Assembly (NCBI GenBank): GCA_900543445.1
Contig: UQRC01000025.1
Span: 1-40,732, forward strand
DNA: 40,732 nucleotides
Direction of reading: 5' to 3'
Source of the DNA: an uncultured Lachnobacterium sp.
Lineage (GTDB): Bacteria > Bacillota > Clostridia > Lachnospirales > Lachnospiraceae
The notes under the pieces: generated by a model
What the model was told of the DNA's origin: nothing
Database searches by the model: none
Seen by the model: only the letters and a program-made list of their open reading frames with translations
Translations under genes and position numbers: made by a program
Part shown: one piece after another, positions 25,150-33,477 of the stretch
How the letters are laid out: each line of letters starts with the position of its first letter
Position numbering within the stretch: position 1 is the stretch's first letter

Positions 25150-25740
25150 CTACACTTCCAATATATACCGTTCAAACGCATTGATCACCTGCGTCTCCCC
25201 AATCTCATCCACGCGCGGAAACTGTCTTCCGTAATTCATATGAACATGTCCGTGCACAAAATACTTCGGATGATACGTTTCAATCAGGTGATTAAACGAA
25301 TCAAATCCACGATGACACTGATCCTCGCCGTCATGAAATCCATACGCGGGCGAATGCGTCACAAGAATGTCAAACCCATGATTTCTTTTAATCTTAAAAC
25401 GCATCTTAGATATCCGGCGTGCCATCTGCACTTCGGTATACTGGTTGTCCCCTGTTTTGTAACGGTAGGAACCGCCAAGTCCCAGAATGCGAACCCCATT
25501 ATGAATATAGATCCGATTCTCAATACAGATGCATCCTTCCGGCGGTCTCCTCTTGTACTTGTCATCGTGATTTCCGTGCACATATAGCAGCGGCACCGGA
25601 ACCATCGTTGCAAGAAACGACAGGTATTCCGGCTTCAGATCGCCACAGGAAATGATCAGATCAATTCCCTCAAACTGTTCTTTTCGAAAGTAATCCCAGT
25701 ATATTTTGCACTCTTCATCTGCCAAAAATAGTATTTTCAT
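25150..25740 (-). CDS. Calcineurin-like metallophosphoesterase with altered first motif
   Basis: The 196-residue product has GDLKPEY (33-39), GNHDD (56-60), THSP and HGHVH in the order and spacing of calcineurin-like phosphoesterases, which use two metal ions to cleave phosphate esters. The first motif, normally DxH, reads DEE (8-10), so the His ligand is missing and the site may bind metals differently. The ATG lies one base after the stop of the BMP-like gene, so the two are co-transcribed. The substrate is unknown; a nucleotide or cyclic nucleotide is possible given the neighbour. Confidence 0.85.
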   Translation of the reverse strand: MKILFLADEECKIYWDYFRKEQFEGIDLIISCGDLKPEYLSFLATMVPVPLLYVHGNHDDKYKRRPPEGCICIENRIYIHNGVRILGLGGSYRYKTGDNQYTEVQMARRISKMRFKIKRNHGFDILVTHSPAYGFHDGEDQCHRGFDSFNHLIETYHPKYFVHGHVHMNYGRQFPRVDEIGETQVINAFERYILEV

Positions 25741-25741
25741 G

Positions 25742-27649
25742 CTACTTCGTTTCCTCTACACCCTTTAATTGTACAACGGTTTGTGCTGCATCGATCAGCG
25801 TATCCATCGTCGGGATACTTCCCTTTACGTTTGCAACCAGCCAATCCATTTCCATAATCGCTTCCGGTTTCATCGCCACATTACTCTTATTGCGAAGCTC
25901 ACCGTCCTGCGAATAAATTTCCCCATAAAACGGAACCATATCGCCTTTTTTAATATCATGCTTCAGATGGTCTGCAAGTCTTCTGACGCCTGCAGGTACA
26001 TTGTTTGAGCAGATCATGTCAATGACGCCTGCCGACATGCCCCACCAGTAATTGAGCGCACGATCCTCGGAATTGCCCTCTGTCTGATAAGATCCCGCTA
26101 AGATACTCTGAATCATCTTCTCGTAGAAAATGCCCCAGTTCCAAAGCGGCATCGCAAGATTAAGCGTCCGTCCTTCTTCAATACGGTACAGACCAAACTG
26201 TCTTTTGGTATCACTCGGTGTGATCATGTCCTGATCCGAAACAACCGATATATCATTCTCAGTCAGAAAATGTTCCCTGTCGTAATCCTTCTTCGTCGAC
26301 CACTCCAGATAGATCTGTGCACGCGGATTCGTAAACGACGCGCCAAGCGCAAAAGCGTTAATGTTTGCAATCATTCCATAGATCGGATAATCGGCAATAT
26401 ACGCTATCTTGTTGTTGTCCGCAAGCGCACCTGCGATTACACCCGCAATAAATTTCGCCTCATACATACGCGCATAATAAGTACGGATATACTTATGCGA
26501 CGTGTTGAGTGTGCAGTTCAAAATCTTTACATCCGGATGATCCACCGCAATCTTAAGACTCGGCTTCATCATCTGCGGTGCCACCTCAAAGACAATGTCT
26601 GCACCGTTCCTGATCACTTCGCTTAAGACATCCTCAACGTTTTCTTCATGAACACCGCTCACGCAGCAGATGGTCTTCATCTGATCCGGGAAGGTCTCCT
26701 CGAGATAATTACGACCAAGCTCATGCGCATAGATCCAGTCGGACTCCTCCGGAGACTTCGGATAGAGGAATGCCACAGTAAACTTGCGGTTCGAAGTCGG
26801 AAGCAGATAACTTAACAGACTCTTCTTCTCCTGTACGGATGTCGGATCCATGACCAGACCGACCGTATGCTTATGTGTCAGCACGACAAACTCATTCCAG
26901 CATTTTACAACATTCGTGTTCATCTCCGCATCCGACATTGCAAGCGATTCCTTATATCCGTATACGTTGATGAATGCGGTCAAAGCATCTCCAACCGTGA
27001 TCGGCAGCTTGCTTCCACCCCTGAATTCATATGCCCTGGTAAAATGCAAAAGCAGGCTGTTAAATTCGCTGCGCACCTCCGGATCCCAGTGGGTTGTACA
27101 GCCGGTCAGTTCCAGCAGCTGCTCCGCCATACCCGGTTTTGAGAATTCAATATTGAAAAGGCCTGTGATCTCATTGAACTTCATGTATTCATAATAGATC
27201 TTAACATCCTCATCCTCCGAGTATTTTGGAATCTTTCGTGTGACATTGGCAACGATCGAATCCGCCTTAAAATACTTAAGAACACTGACTCGCTTGTTAC
27301 CTTCCACGACATAGTAGCGGTTCATATATTCGTATGCAACGATCGGATCACGGATTCCCTCGTTGATCTGTGCGTCTGACAGGTTTGCCCACTTGACGGC
27401 AAACTCGGTATTCTCCCGCAGAATCGGCATAAAATTCGCTGCGAATGAATAGGTTCTTCCCATGGTTGACGTTCCTACCACAAAGTCAAGCGGAATCTGT
27501 ATCAGTCCCATATTCTGCTCTGTTCTTACTTCCTCTCTGGATAAAATGTCGTCGAGTACCGGCAGGTACGGAAACCGTCCCTGGGACACACATGATTTAT
27601 ATTCTTTTTTACCAAGCTTTAACGCCTCTGTATATTCCTGATCACCCAT
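25742..27649 (-). CDS. Cytoplasmic ParB-like/BMP-type substrate-binding fusion protein
   Basis: The frame is open from 27670 (GTG), but the ATG at 27649 has AAGGAG 6 bases upstream, giving 635 residues. The N-terminal 120 residues contain DPIVAYEYMNRYYVVEGNKRVSVLKYF, which resembles the ParB/Srx-type domain. The C-terminal half (from about 290, KFTVAFLYP onwards) resembles the basic membrane protein (PnrA/Med-type) ligand-binding fold that binds nucleosides. There is no signal peptide or lipobox, so it appears to stay in the cytoplasm, unlike transporter-associated BMP proteins. It is co-transcribed with a metallophosphoesterase. A nucleoside- or ligand-sensing regulator is a reasonable guess. 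Confidence 0.8.
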   Translation of the reverse strand: MGDQEYTEALKLGKKEYKSCVSQGRFPYLPVLDDILSREEVRTEQNMGLIQIPLDFVVGTSTMGRTYSFAANFMPILRENTEFAVKWANLSDAQINEGIRDPIVAYEYMNRYYVVEGNKRVSVLKYFKADSIVANVTRKIPKYSEDEDVKIYYEYMKFNEITGLFNIEFSKPGMAEQLLELTGCTTHWDPEVRSEFNSLLLHFTRAYEFRGGSKLPITVGDALTAFINVYGYKESLAMSDAEMNTNVVKCWNEFVVLTHKHTVGLVMDPTSVQEKKSLLSYLLPTSNRKFTVAFLYPKSPEESDWIYAHELGRNYLEETFPDQMKTICCVSGVHEENVEDVLSEVIRNGADIVFEVAPQMMKPSLKIAVDHPDVKILNCTLNTSHKYIRTYYARMYEAKFIAGVIAGALADNNKIAYIADYPIYGMIANINAFALGASFTNPRAQIYLEWSTKKDYDREHFLTENDISVVSDQDMITPSDTKRQFGLYRIEEGRTLNLAMPLWNWGIFYEKMIQSILAGSYQTEGNSEDRALNYWWGMSAGVIDMICSNNVPAGVRRLADHLKHDIKKGDMVPFYGEIYSQDGELRNKSNVAMKPEAIMEMDWLVANVKGSIPTMDTLIDAAQTVVQLKGVEETK

Positions 27650-27672
27650 ATAAATCTCCTTATTATGCACTT

Positions 27673-27722
27673 AATATCGCTTTCGATATTCCAATTTTAT
27701 CATATCTGTGGTATGATACCAA
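27673..27722 (-). promoter_or_regulatory. Promoter and palindrome of the BMP-like operon
   Basis: On the minus strand TTGGTA (27717-27722), a 17-base spacer and TAAAAT (27694-27699). The palindrome AATATCG-CTTT-CGATATT (27673-27690) covers the predicted start near 27687, where an operator or 5' hairpin would act. A second short inverted repeat ATCATA/TATGAT lies within the promoter. Confidence 0.6.
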
Positions 27723-27769
27723 TGAATTTTAAAAAAAACAAAGATTTTCTTCCCTTATCTGTCTAATTT

Positions 27770-27778
27770 TGGTATAAT
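27770..27778 (+). promoter_or_regulatory. Extended -10 promoter of the fliY-like/cheY operon
   Basis: TGGTATAAT is an extended -10 element with a perfect TATAAT. No good -35 is visible, as is usual for extended -10 promoters. It is not of the sigma-D type. Confidence 0.6.
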
Positions 27779-27812
27779 CGAGGTTAGGAATAGGCACTAT
27801 GGAGGGAAGTAT

Positions 27813-28394
27813 ATGGAAAGTATTACGAGGGAACAGGCTGATGTGATCGGCGAAGTGGCCAATATCTGTACCGGTACTGCCGCTACTGCGCTGAGTCTGA
27901 TCATTAACCGTGCGACCAATATTACAACTCCTACGGTCGAGGTTCTCGCCAAGGAAGAGTTGTTGGAACGGGATGACTACATTCTGGTCAAGGTTCCTTA
28001 CACCAAGGGGTTGGATGGAACGAACCTGATGGTTATGGATGTAAAGGATGCTCTCATTATCGCAAACCTGATGATGGGCGGCGATGGTTCGGATGTATCG
28101 AATATGCAGGTTGACGAGTTGACACTCTCTGCTGTCGCGGAGGCGATGAATCAGATGTGTGGATCGATTGCCACTTCGATGGCATCACTGATCTCGGCAC
28201 CAACCGATATTGGATTTCCGCTTATCAACTCCAAGGATCACAAGACATTTGAGATTCCGGACGAGCTATGCAACGGAACCGACATTGTTAAAGTAACATT
28301 TCGACTGACGGTCGACAACCTGATCGACAGTTCGCTGATACAGTTATATCCAATTAGTATTGTTAAACAGATTTTAAAACAGGAGGAAGTATAA
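27813..28394 (+). CDS. CheC/FliY-type CheY-P phosphatase without the SpoA motor domain
   Basis: The 193-residue product matches the phosphatase half of FliY. Two active-site motifs are complete: D10-x3-E14-x2-N17 with Pro 23 residues later, and a second SxxxExxN (AVAEAMNQM) again with Pro 23 residues after Asn. The C-terminal SpoA/FliN domain that places FliY in the flagellar switch is absent, so the protein is probably a free or CheC-like phosphatase of CheY-P. The ATG has GGAGGG upstream. cheY starts immediately after the stop, and the pair forms an operon outside any flagellar cluster seen here. Confidence 0.88.
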   Translation: MESITREQADVIGEVANICTGTAATALSLIINRATNITTPTVEVLAKEELLERDDYILVKVPYTKGLDGTNLMVMDVKDALIIANLMMGGDGSDVSNMQVDELTLSAVAEAMNQMCGSIATSMASLISAPTDIGFPLINSKDHKTFEIPDELCNGTDIVKVTFRLTVDNLIDSSLIQLYPISIVKQILKQEEV

Positions 28395-28754
28395 ATGGCA
28401 AAGATTTTAATCGTGGATGACGCAGCGTTCATGCGAATGATGCTCAAAGATATCCTTACTAAAGGAGGCTTTGAGATTGCAGGCGAGGCAGCAGATGGTG
28501 TGGAAGCCGTTGCAAAGTACAATGAGCTTAAGCCGGATCTGGTAACGCTCGATATCACAATGCCGAACAAAGATGGTATTCAGGCTCTCAAAGAGATTAA
28601 AGCCGCAGATCCTAACGCAACATGTGTAATGTGCTCTGCTATGGGCCAGCAGTCGATGGTTATCGAGGCTATTCAGTCAGGAGCAAAGGATTTCATCGTA
28701 AAGCCATTCCAGGCCGATCGTGTATTAGAATCAATTCGTAAGATCTTAGACTAA
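28395..28754 (+). CDS. cheY: CheY chemotaxis response regulator
   Basis: A single receiver domain of 119 residues. Asp8 and Asp9 (metal), phospho-acceptor Asp53 (LVTLDITMP), the switch residue Ser81 and Lys103 (VKPF) are all present. It carries the signal from the chemotaxis kinase to the flagellar motor. It directly follows the FliY/CheC-type phosphatase gene, with AGGAGG upstream of the ATG. Confidence 0.95.
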   Translation: MAKILIVDDAAFMRMMLKDILTKGGFEIAGEAADGVEAVAKYNELKPDLVTLDITMPNKDGIQALKEIKAADPNATCVMCSAMGQQSMVIEAIQSGAKDFIVKPFQADRVLESIRKILD

Positions 28755-28790
28755 TTGGTTGCACCGATACATAACGGATCATAAATAAAG

Positions 28791-28815
28791 CGGGACTTCT
28801 GAAAGCCCCGTTTTT
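28791..28815 (+). terminator. cheY terminator
   Basis: CGGG-A-CTT pairs with AAG-C-CCCG around CTGA, followed by TTTTTG. It lies 36 bp after the cheY stop. Confidence 0.8.
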
Positions 28816-28837
28816 GTTGTACCCGTATTTACACTTC

Positions 28838-29491
28838 TTACAATTCCCGTAACTGTTCAATCGCAGCATCACTCAAGATTAATTTCCCATGTTCTTCCAC
28901 AAACGCTTTCTTTTGGGCACCGACAAGCAGATCGGATACATACTCATCCGTTACTGCAGACAGTCTGCGCACATCGGATTCCAGCTGATTGGAGAGATCC
29001 ATGATCATATAATAGGTCTCATCCAGCTTATAGAGCGCATTCGGCGGGCACTCCTTAAACGGAACCTGCTTCGCAAAGCGGATAATCGTATCCATATCAT
29101 CAAACACAAGTAGAACAAAGACACGTGCAAAATCCGCATCTTTCTGCTGCTTCTTTGCCTCATTGATCTCATCCCACTTCTGCTGCGGAATCGAGTTGAG
29201 CAAACCATTGACAATGTCCTTCAGATGCTCCATCATTCCCTCAGAACCCGGATGCTCGGAAAATGTTAGAGAAAGTGTATGATCCGGAAGGAAATCGGCA
29301 CGCACCGTCTTAACTCCAAGCTCGAATTTCGTCTCGAAGCGCTGCTCCGCAAGATCAAAGATCTCATTCATAAACTCCTGCGTGCGTTCACCGTTACTCA
29401 TAATCTCTTCCATCGTATATCCGAGGTCTGTAATCTCATCTTCCGATATCACGCATCGGATCGTATGTTTTCCAATTCGTGAAAATTTCAT
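28838..29491 (-). CDS. mecA: MecA-type adaptor protein for ClpC
   Basis: MecA proteins recognise substrates and assemble ClpC into its active form. The 217-residue product has the MecA layout: an N-terminal substrate-binding part with KHTIRCVISEDEITDLGYTMEEI (split by variable residues), an acidic linker, and a C-terminal ClpC-binding part with FVLLVFDDMDTIIRFA and ALYKLDETYYMI. Its N-terminal ISEDEITDLG resembles the family start. It is about 22 kb from clpC in this window. It follows sigH with a 58-bp gap and may belong to the same transcript. Confidence 0.85.
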   Translation of the reverse strand: MKFSRIGKHTIRCVISEDEITDLGYTMEEIMSNGERTQEFMNEIFDLAEQRFETKFELGVKTVRADFLPDHTLSLTFSEHPGSEGMMEHLKDIVNGLLNSIPQQKWDEINEAKKQQKDADFARVFVLLVFDDMDTIIRFAKQVPFKECPPNALYKLDETYYMIMDLSNQLESDVRRLSAVTDEYVSDLLVGAQKKAFVEEHGKLILSDAAIEQLREL

Positions 29492-29549
29492 GCACTCACC
29501 CTCTTTCTCCTGAACATCTGTCGATATTCCAAAATGATAATATTGCTTC

Positions 29550-30143
29550 TTATTCCGGTTTCATCTGCCGGATCTTCTGTCTGATTCTCTGCAACGCATT
29601 GTCGATCGACTTCGGGCTTTTGCCCATCATCTCTGCAATCTGAATATAATGATTTCCATCCAAATAATATTGCAGGACCTGATTCTCCATCCTGGAAAGC
29701 TTCTGCGCAAGGCGCTTCTTGTACTCTTCCCACACTTCCTGTTCGATCACCGTCTGCTCCGGTCCGCTCTCTTTATCGACAAGCAACTCCGCGGCAACCG
29801 CATCCGGATGTTCCTGTTCAGAAAGTGAAATATACGAATTCAACGGCTGGTGCTTCTTGCGGTTCGACGCTTCCAGCGCTGAATACAGCTGTCTGTTGAT
29901 ACATAGCTCCGCAAAATGATAAAAGCTCGCATCCTTATCCGGTTTATAGTCACGGATTGCCTTAAACAATCCAATCATGCCTTCCTGTATCAGATCCTCC
30001 GTCTCTCCTCCGATCAGATACATCGCGTTCGTCTTCTTACGCACCAACGGCTTATACTTCTCCAGAATGTAATCCGTAATGTCATCCTCACCCTGGCGTA
30101 GCTTCTCGATCAGTTCTTCGTCAGAAAATGCTTCATATGGCAT
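29550..30143 (-). CDS. sigH: RNA polymerase sigma factor, SigH/Spo0H type
   Basis: The 197-residue product has region 2 (YKPLVRKKTNAMYLIGGETEDLIQEG, interrupted by variable positions) with the DLIQEGMIGLFKAI core, and region 4 with a helix-turn-helix (YIQIAEMMGKSPKSIDNALQRIRQK). This and the position directly downstream of rlmB match SigH of spore formers, which drives early sporulation and transition-phase genes. The start lies 7 bp behind the rlmB stop. Its presence suggests the host can sporulate or derives from spore formers. Confidence 0.92.
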   Translation of the reverse strand: MPYEAFSDEELIEKLRQGEDDITDYILEKYKPLVRKKTNAMYLIGGETEDLIQEGMIGLFKAIRDYKPDKDASFYHFAELCINRQLYSALEASNRKKHQPLNSYISLSEQEHPDAVAAELLVDKESGPEQTVIEQEVWEEYKKRLAQKLSRMENQVLQYYLDGNHYIQIAEMMGKSPKSIDNALQRIRQKIRQMKPE

Positions 30144-30150
30144 CGTTATT

Positions 30151-30897
30151 CTACCCTTTGATCATACGCTGGCGCACGATCTCATATGCAAGTACGCCGG
30201 TCGCAACCGATGCATTCAGTGAATCGATGTCACCTTTCATCGGAATGGATGCGACCATATCACAATTCTTCTTAACTAACGGACTGACGCCTTCTCCCTC
30301 GTTACCGATCACAAGTCCGATCGGTCCAGTCAGATCCAGATCATACATTCTCGTACCATCCATATCCGCGCAGACAAACCACATTCCCTTGTCCTTCAGT
30401 TCTTTCATCGTATTGGAAATGTTCGTCACCTTAGCAACCGGCATATAGTTGATCGCACCTGCAGAAGTTCTTGCAACCGTCGGGGTCAGACCAACCGCAC
30501 GACGCTTCGGAATGATTACTCCGTGTGCCCCCGCCTGATTCGCGGTACGGATGATTGCACCAAGATTGTGTGGGTCTTCAATGCCATCCAATATAATGAT
30601 AAAAGGCGCTTCTCCCTTCTCTTCCGCTGCTGCAAGAATATCCTCCACTTCCGCATACTCATATGCGGCGCTCACAGCGATCACTCCCTGATGCTTGCCG
30701 GTCTCCGACAACTGATCAAGGCGTTCCTTTGCCACATAATTGATGATCGTATCATGCTTTCTCGCTTCTCTCGTAATGGACTTTACCGGTCCATCCTGAC
30801 ATCCGTCCAGCACATATAATTTATCGATTGTTTTTCCGGAACGAAACGCTTCAAGTACCGCATTTCTTCCCTCAATTCTGCTCTCTTCGTATCCCAT
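30151..30897 (-). CDS. rlmB: 23S rRNA (guanosine-2'-O-)-methyltransferase RlmB
   Basis: The 248-residue protein is a SPOUT methyltransferase with an N-terminal substrate-binding domain (about 1-75). The three family motifs are present: LDGIEDPHNLGAIIRTAN, GNEGEGVSPLVK and IPMKGDIDSLNASVAT, which form the knotted SAM-binding site. It modifies the peptidyl-transferase region of 23S rRNA. It belongs to the conserved run cysS-mrnC-rlmB-sigH. Confidence 0.95.
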   Translation of the reverse strand: MGYEESRIEGRNAVLEAFRSGKTIDKLYVLDGCQDGPVKSITREARKHDTIINYVAKERLDQLSETGKHQGVIAVSAAYEYAEVEDILAAAEEKGEAPFIIILDGIEDPHNLGAIIRTANQAGAHGVIIPKRRAVGLTPTVARTSAGAINYMPVAKVTNISNTMKELKDKGMWFVCADMDGTRMYDLDLTGPIGLVIGNEGEGVSPLVKKNCDMVASIPMKGDIDSLNASVATGVLAYEIVRQRMIKG

Positions 30898-30920
30898 CCG
30901 TAATCTATACTCCTATTTTG

Positions 30921-31355
30921 TTACAAGCTAAGTTCCAGTCCGTCCACCGCAGTCTTGATCAATTCGACCATCCGCTCAAAGCGATCCGTCAGGTACAGAT
31001 ACCCCATGACGGCCTCCAGTCCGGTCGCCTTGCGGTAATCGACCATCGTCGCATTCTTCGCCATCGTCGGAGACTTGGCGTTGCGTCCTCTCTTATAGAC
31101 CGCCAGTTCCTCCTCAGTCAGCTGCGGTTCCAGATACTCGATCATGACCGCCTGTGTGTGTGCCTTTACAATATGGCTCGTTCGCTGGTGTAACTGATTT
31201 GGACGCGTGTTGCCTTTGCCGACAACGACCGAACGGATCACAAGATCAAAGATCCCATCTCCGATATAAGCAAGCGTCAGAGGCGAATACGTCCGCACAT
31301 CCACATCTGCCACACCAAATTGTTCCCTGATATATGAATCAATGCCTGTTGTCAT
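30921..31355 (-). CDS. mrnC: Mini-ribonuclease III
   Basis: This short RNase III lacks the double-stranded RNA-binding domain and matures 23S rRNA. The catalytic region is LTLAYIGDGIFDLVIR, with the conserved Asp/Glu-type ligands of the family. The frame is open from 31370, but the ATG at 31355 overlaps the cysS stop (TAATG) and has GGGAG 8 bases upstream, so 144 residues is preferred. The overlap implies translational coupling with cysS. Confidence 0.92.
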   Translation of the reverse strand: MTTGIDSYIREQFGVADVDVRTYSPLTLAYIGDGIFDLVIRSVVVGKGNTRPNQLHQRTSHIVKAHTQAVMIEYLEPQLTEEELAVYKRGRNAKSPTMAKNATMVDYRKATGLEAVMGYLYLTDRFERMVELIKTAVDGLELSL

Positions 31356-32782
31356 TATACAAGCTCCCATACAACCCCTTCACGGGTATCCTTGATTGCC
31401 ACGCCTTTTGCAAGAAGTTCGTCACGAATTGCATCCGCACGGGCAAAATCCTTCTCCTTCTTTGCAGCAGCACGCTCCGCGATCTTCTCCTGAATAAAAC
31501 TTTCCAGATCCGAATCCACACTGGTTCCGGCCTCAAGCAGCTTTGCTCCGGCAGTTGTCAGATTTAAGGAAAGTACCTTGTCAAAAGCATTCAATAACGC
31601 AAGCTTTGTCTTACCGGATATATCGGCTTTGACCACATCATAGACAACCGTGATCGCCATCGAAGTGTTTAAATCGTTGCAGATTGCATCCTCAAACTTT
31701 GCGTTGTACTCTGCATATGACTTCTTATCAAGTTCTCCCTCATCCTGAATCGTTGCAATTTTCTTGACCAGTTTCTCGTATGCGCTCTCTACATTGTCAA
31801 GATTCTCATAAGAGAATACAAGTGGCTTACGGTAATGGGACTGCAGGCAGAACATGCGGTAAGCAACCGGATCGTATCCCTTCTCCTCGAGGAGTGATAC
31901 GGTAAGGAAGTCACCTTTGGACTTGCTCATCTTGCCTGACTGGTCATTTAAATGATTCACATGGAACCAGTAATTACACCATTTATGTCCCAGATAAGAC
32001 TCTGACTGTGCAATCTCATTCGTGTGATGAGGGAAAATGTTGTCCACACCACCGCAGTGAATATCCATGTATTCACCAAGATGCTTCATACTGATGCAGG
32101 AGCACTCAATATGCCATCCCGGATATCCGACCCCCCAAGGACTGTCCCACTTGAGCGCCTGATCCTCGAACTTTGACTTGGTAAACCAAAGCACAAAGTC
32201 ATTCTTATTCTTCTTATTCTCATCTTCCTCGACGTCATCACGTACGCCGACCTGCAGCTGCTCCTTCTCTACTGCGGATGAGAAAACAAAATAATCATCC
32301 AGCTTACTGGTATCAAAGTAGATATTACCACCCGCCTGATAAGCATACCCCTTTTCAAGCAGAACTTCGATCATATGAATAAATTCCGGAATACAGTTCG
32401 TTGCAGGTTCTACCACATCCGGTCTCTTAATATTTAACTTCTCACAATCCGCAAAGAAAGCGTCTGTATAGAACTTTGCCACTTCCATAACGGTCTTGTG
32501 CTCACGCTTAGCGCCTTTTAACATCTTGTCTTCTCCGGTATCGGCATCCGATGACAGATGTCCGACATCCGTGATGTTCATGACACGTTTCACATCATAT
32601 CCGATGTAACGAAGCGACTTCTCGAGCACATCCTCCATAATATAACTGCGCAGATTGCCGATATGTGCGAAGTGATACACCGTCGGTCCGCAGGTGTACA
32701 TTGCAATCTTGCCATCCTCGTTCGGGATCACCGTCTCAACCTCACGACTCAGTGTGTTATAAAAACGAAACTTGTTTTCCAT
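31355..32782 (-). CDS. cysS: Cysteinyl-tRNA synthetase
   Basis: Class I synthetase of 475 residues that joins Cys to tRNA-Cys. HIGN (40-43) and KMSKS (284-288) are intact, and the zinc ligands include Cys31 and the ECSC segment (226-229). The product ends in the usual helical anticodon-binding region. No T-box leader is present in the 149-bp gap upstream. It is the head of the block with mrnC and rlmB. Confidence 0.97.
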   Translation of the reverse strand: MENKFRFYNTLSREVETVIPNEDGKIAMYTCGPTVYHFAHIGNLRSYIMEDVLEKSLRYIGYDVKRVMNITDVGHLSSDADTGEDKMLKGAKREHKTVMEVAKFYTDAFFADCEKLNIKRPDVVEPATNCIPEFIHMIEVLLEKGYAYQAGGNIYFDTSKLDDYFVFSSAVEKEQLQVGVRDDVEEDENKKNKNDFVLWFTKSKFEDQALKWDSPWGVGYPGWHIECSCISMKHLGEYMDIHCGGVDNIFPHHTNEIAQSESYLGHKWCNYWFHVNHLNDQSGKMSKSKGDFLTVSLLEEKGYDPVAYRMFCLQSHYRKPLVFSYENLDNVESAYEKLVKKIATIQDEGELDKKSYAEYNAKFEDAICNDLNTSMAITVVYDVVKADISGKTKLALLNAFDKVLSLNLTTAGAKLLEAGTSVDSDLESFIQEKIAERAAAKKEKDFARADAIRDELLAKGVAIKDTREGVVWELV

Positions 32783-32931
32783 CTCAATTTCCTCATTTCT
32801 GTCAATCTACTGTAATTTTACAATATTTCCGTCCAAAAGCCTATATCTAAACGCAATTTTTTGCAGATATCCCGGATAAATCTCTACATCTCCCTTAATT
32901 ATATGTGGCTTAGATCATTGATTGCATTAAT

Positions 32932-33477
32932 TTATCCCTGCATCTTGCTGCATCCGCCGCATCCTGCACAACGATCCGATCCGCCAATTGCCACGGATCC
33001 CTCATAGAATCCGGTCAGGGAACAGATTGCCTGGGAGGAGATTCCGGATTCGTTTCCGGTAAATCCAAGTCCTTCCTCCGTGGTTGCCTTAATGTTGATC
33101 TGGTTTAATGCGATACCGAGTGTATCTGCAATATTTTTCTCCATCTCATCAATGTAAGGACGAAGCTTCGGTTTCTGTGCGATCACAGTCGCATCGATAT
33201 TCTCGATCACATACCCTTCGTTCATGATCAGATCGCGCACATGTGCAAGAAGCTTCATGCTTGAGATTCCGGCATACTGTGGATCCGTGTCTGGAAAATG
33301 CTTTCCGATATCGCCGAGCGCCGCCGCGCCGAGCAGTGCATCCATGATTGCATGCACCAGCACATCCGCATCCGAGTGTCCAAGAAGTCCGAGTGTGTGT
33401 GGGATCTCCACACCGCCAAGGATCAGCTTGCGACCCTCTACCAGTTTGTGTACATCATAACCCATTCCTACGCGCAT
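32932..33477 (-). CDS. ispF: 2-C-methyl-D-erythritol 2,4-cyclodiphosphate synthase with Cys-rich tail
   Basis: IspF closes the cyclic diphosphate in the MEP isoprenoid pathway. Zinc ligands Asp8 and His10 (GYDVH) and His42 are present, with [15 protein letters not shown]. The family usually ends near residue 157; this product has about 24 more residues containing [13 protein letters not shown], a possible metal-binding tail. Its ATG lies inside the end of the MATE gene (10-bp overlap), so the two are coupled. Confidence 0.94.
   Translation of the reverse strand: MRVGMGYDVHKLVEGRKLILGGVEIPHTLGLLGHSDADVLVHAIMDALLGAAALGDIGKHFPDTDPQYAGISSMKLLAHVRDLIMNEGYVIENIDATVIAQKPKLRPYIDEMEKNIADTLGIALNQINIKATTEEGLGFTGNESGISSQAICSLTGFYEGSVAIGGSDRCAGCGGCSKMQG

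Noticed and set aside
32783..32931. T-box leader before cysS
   Set aside because: The gap is too short and the T-box consensus sequence is absent.
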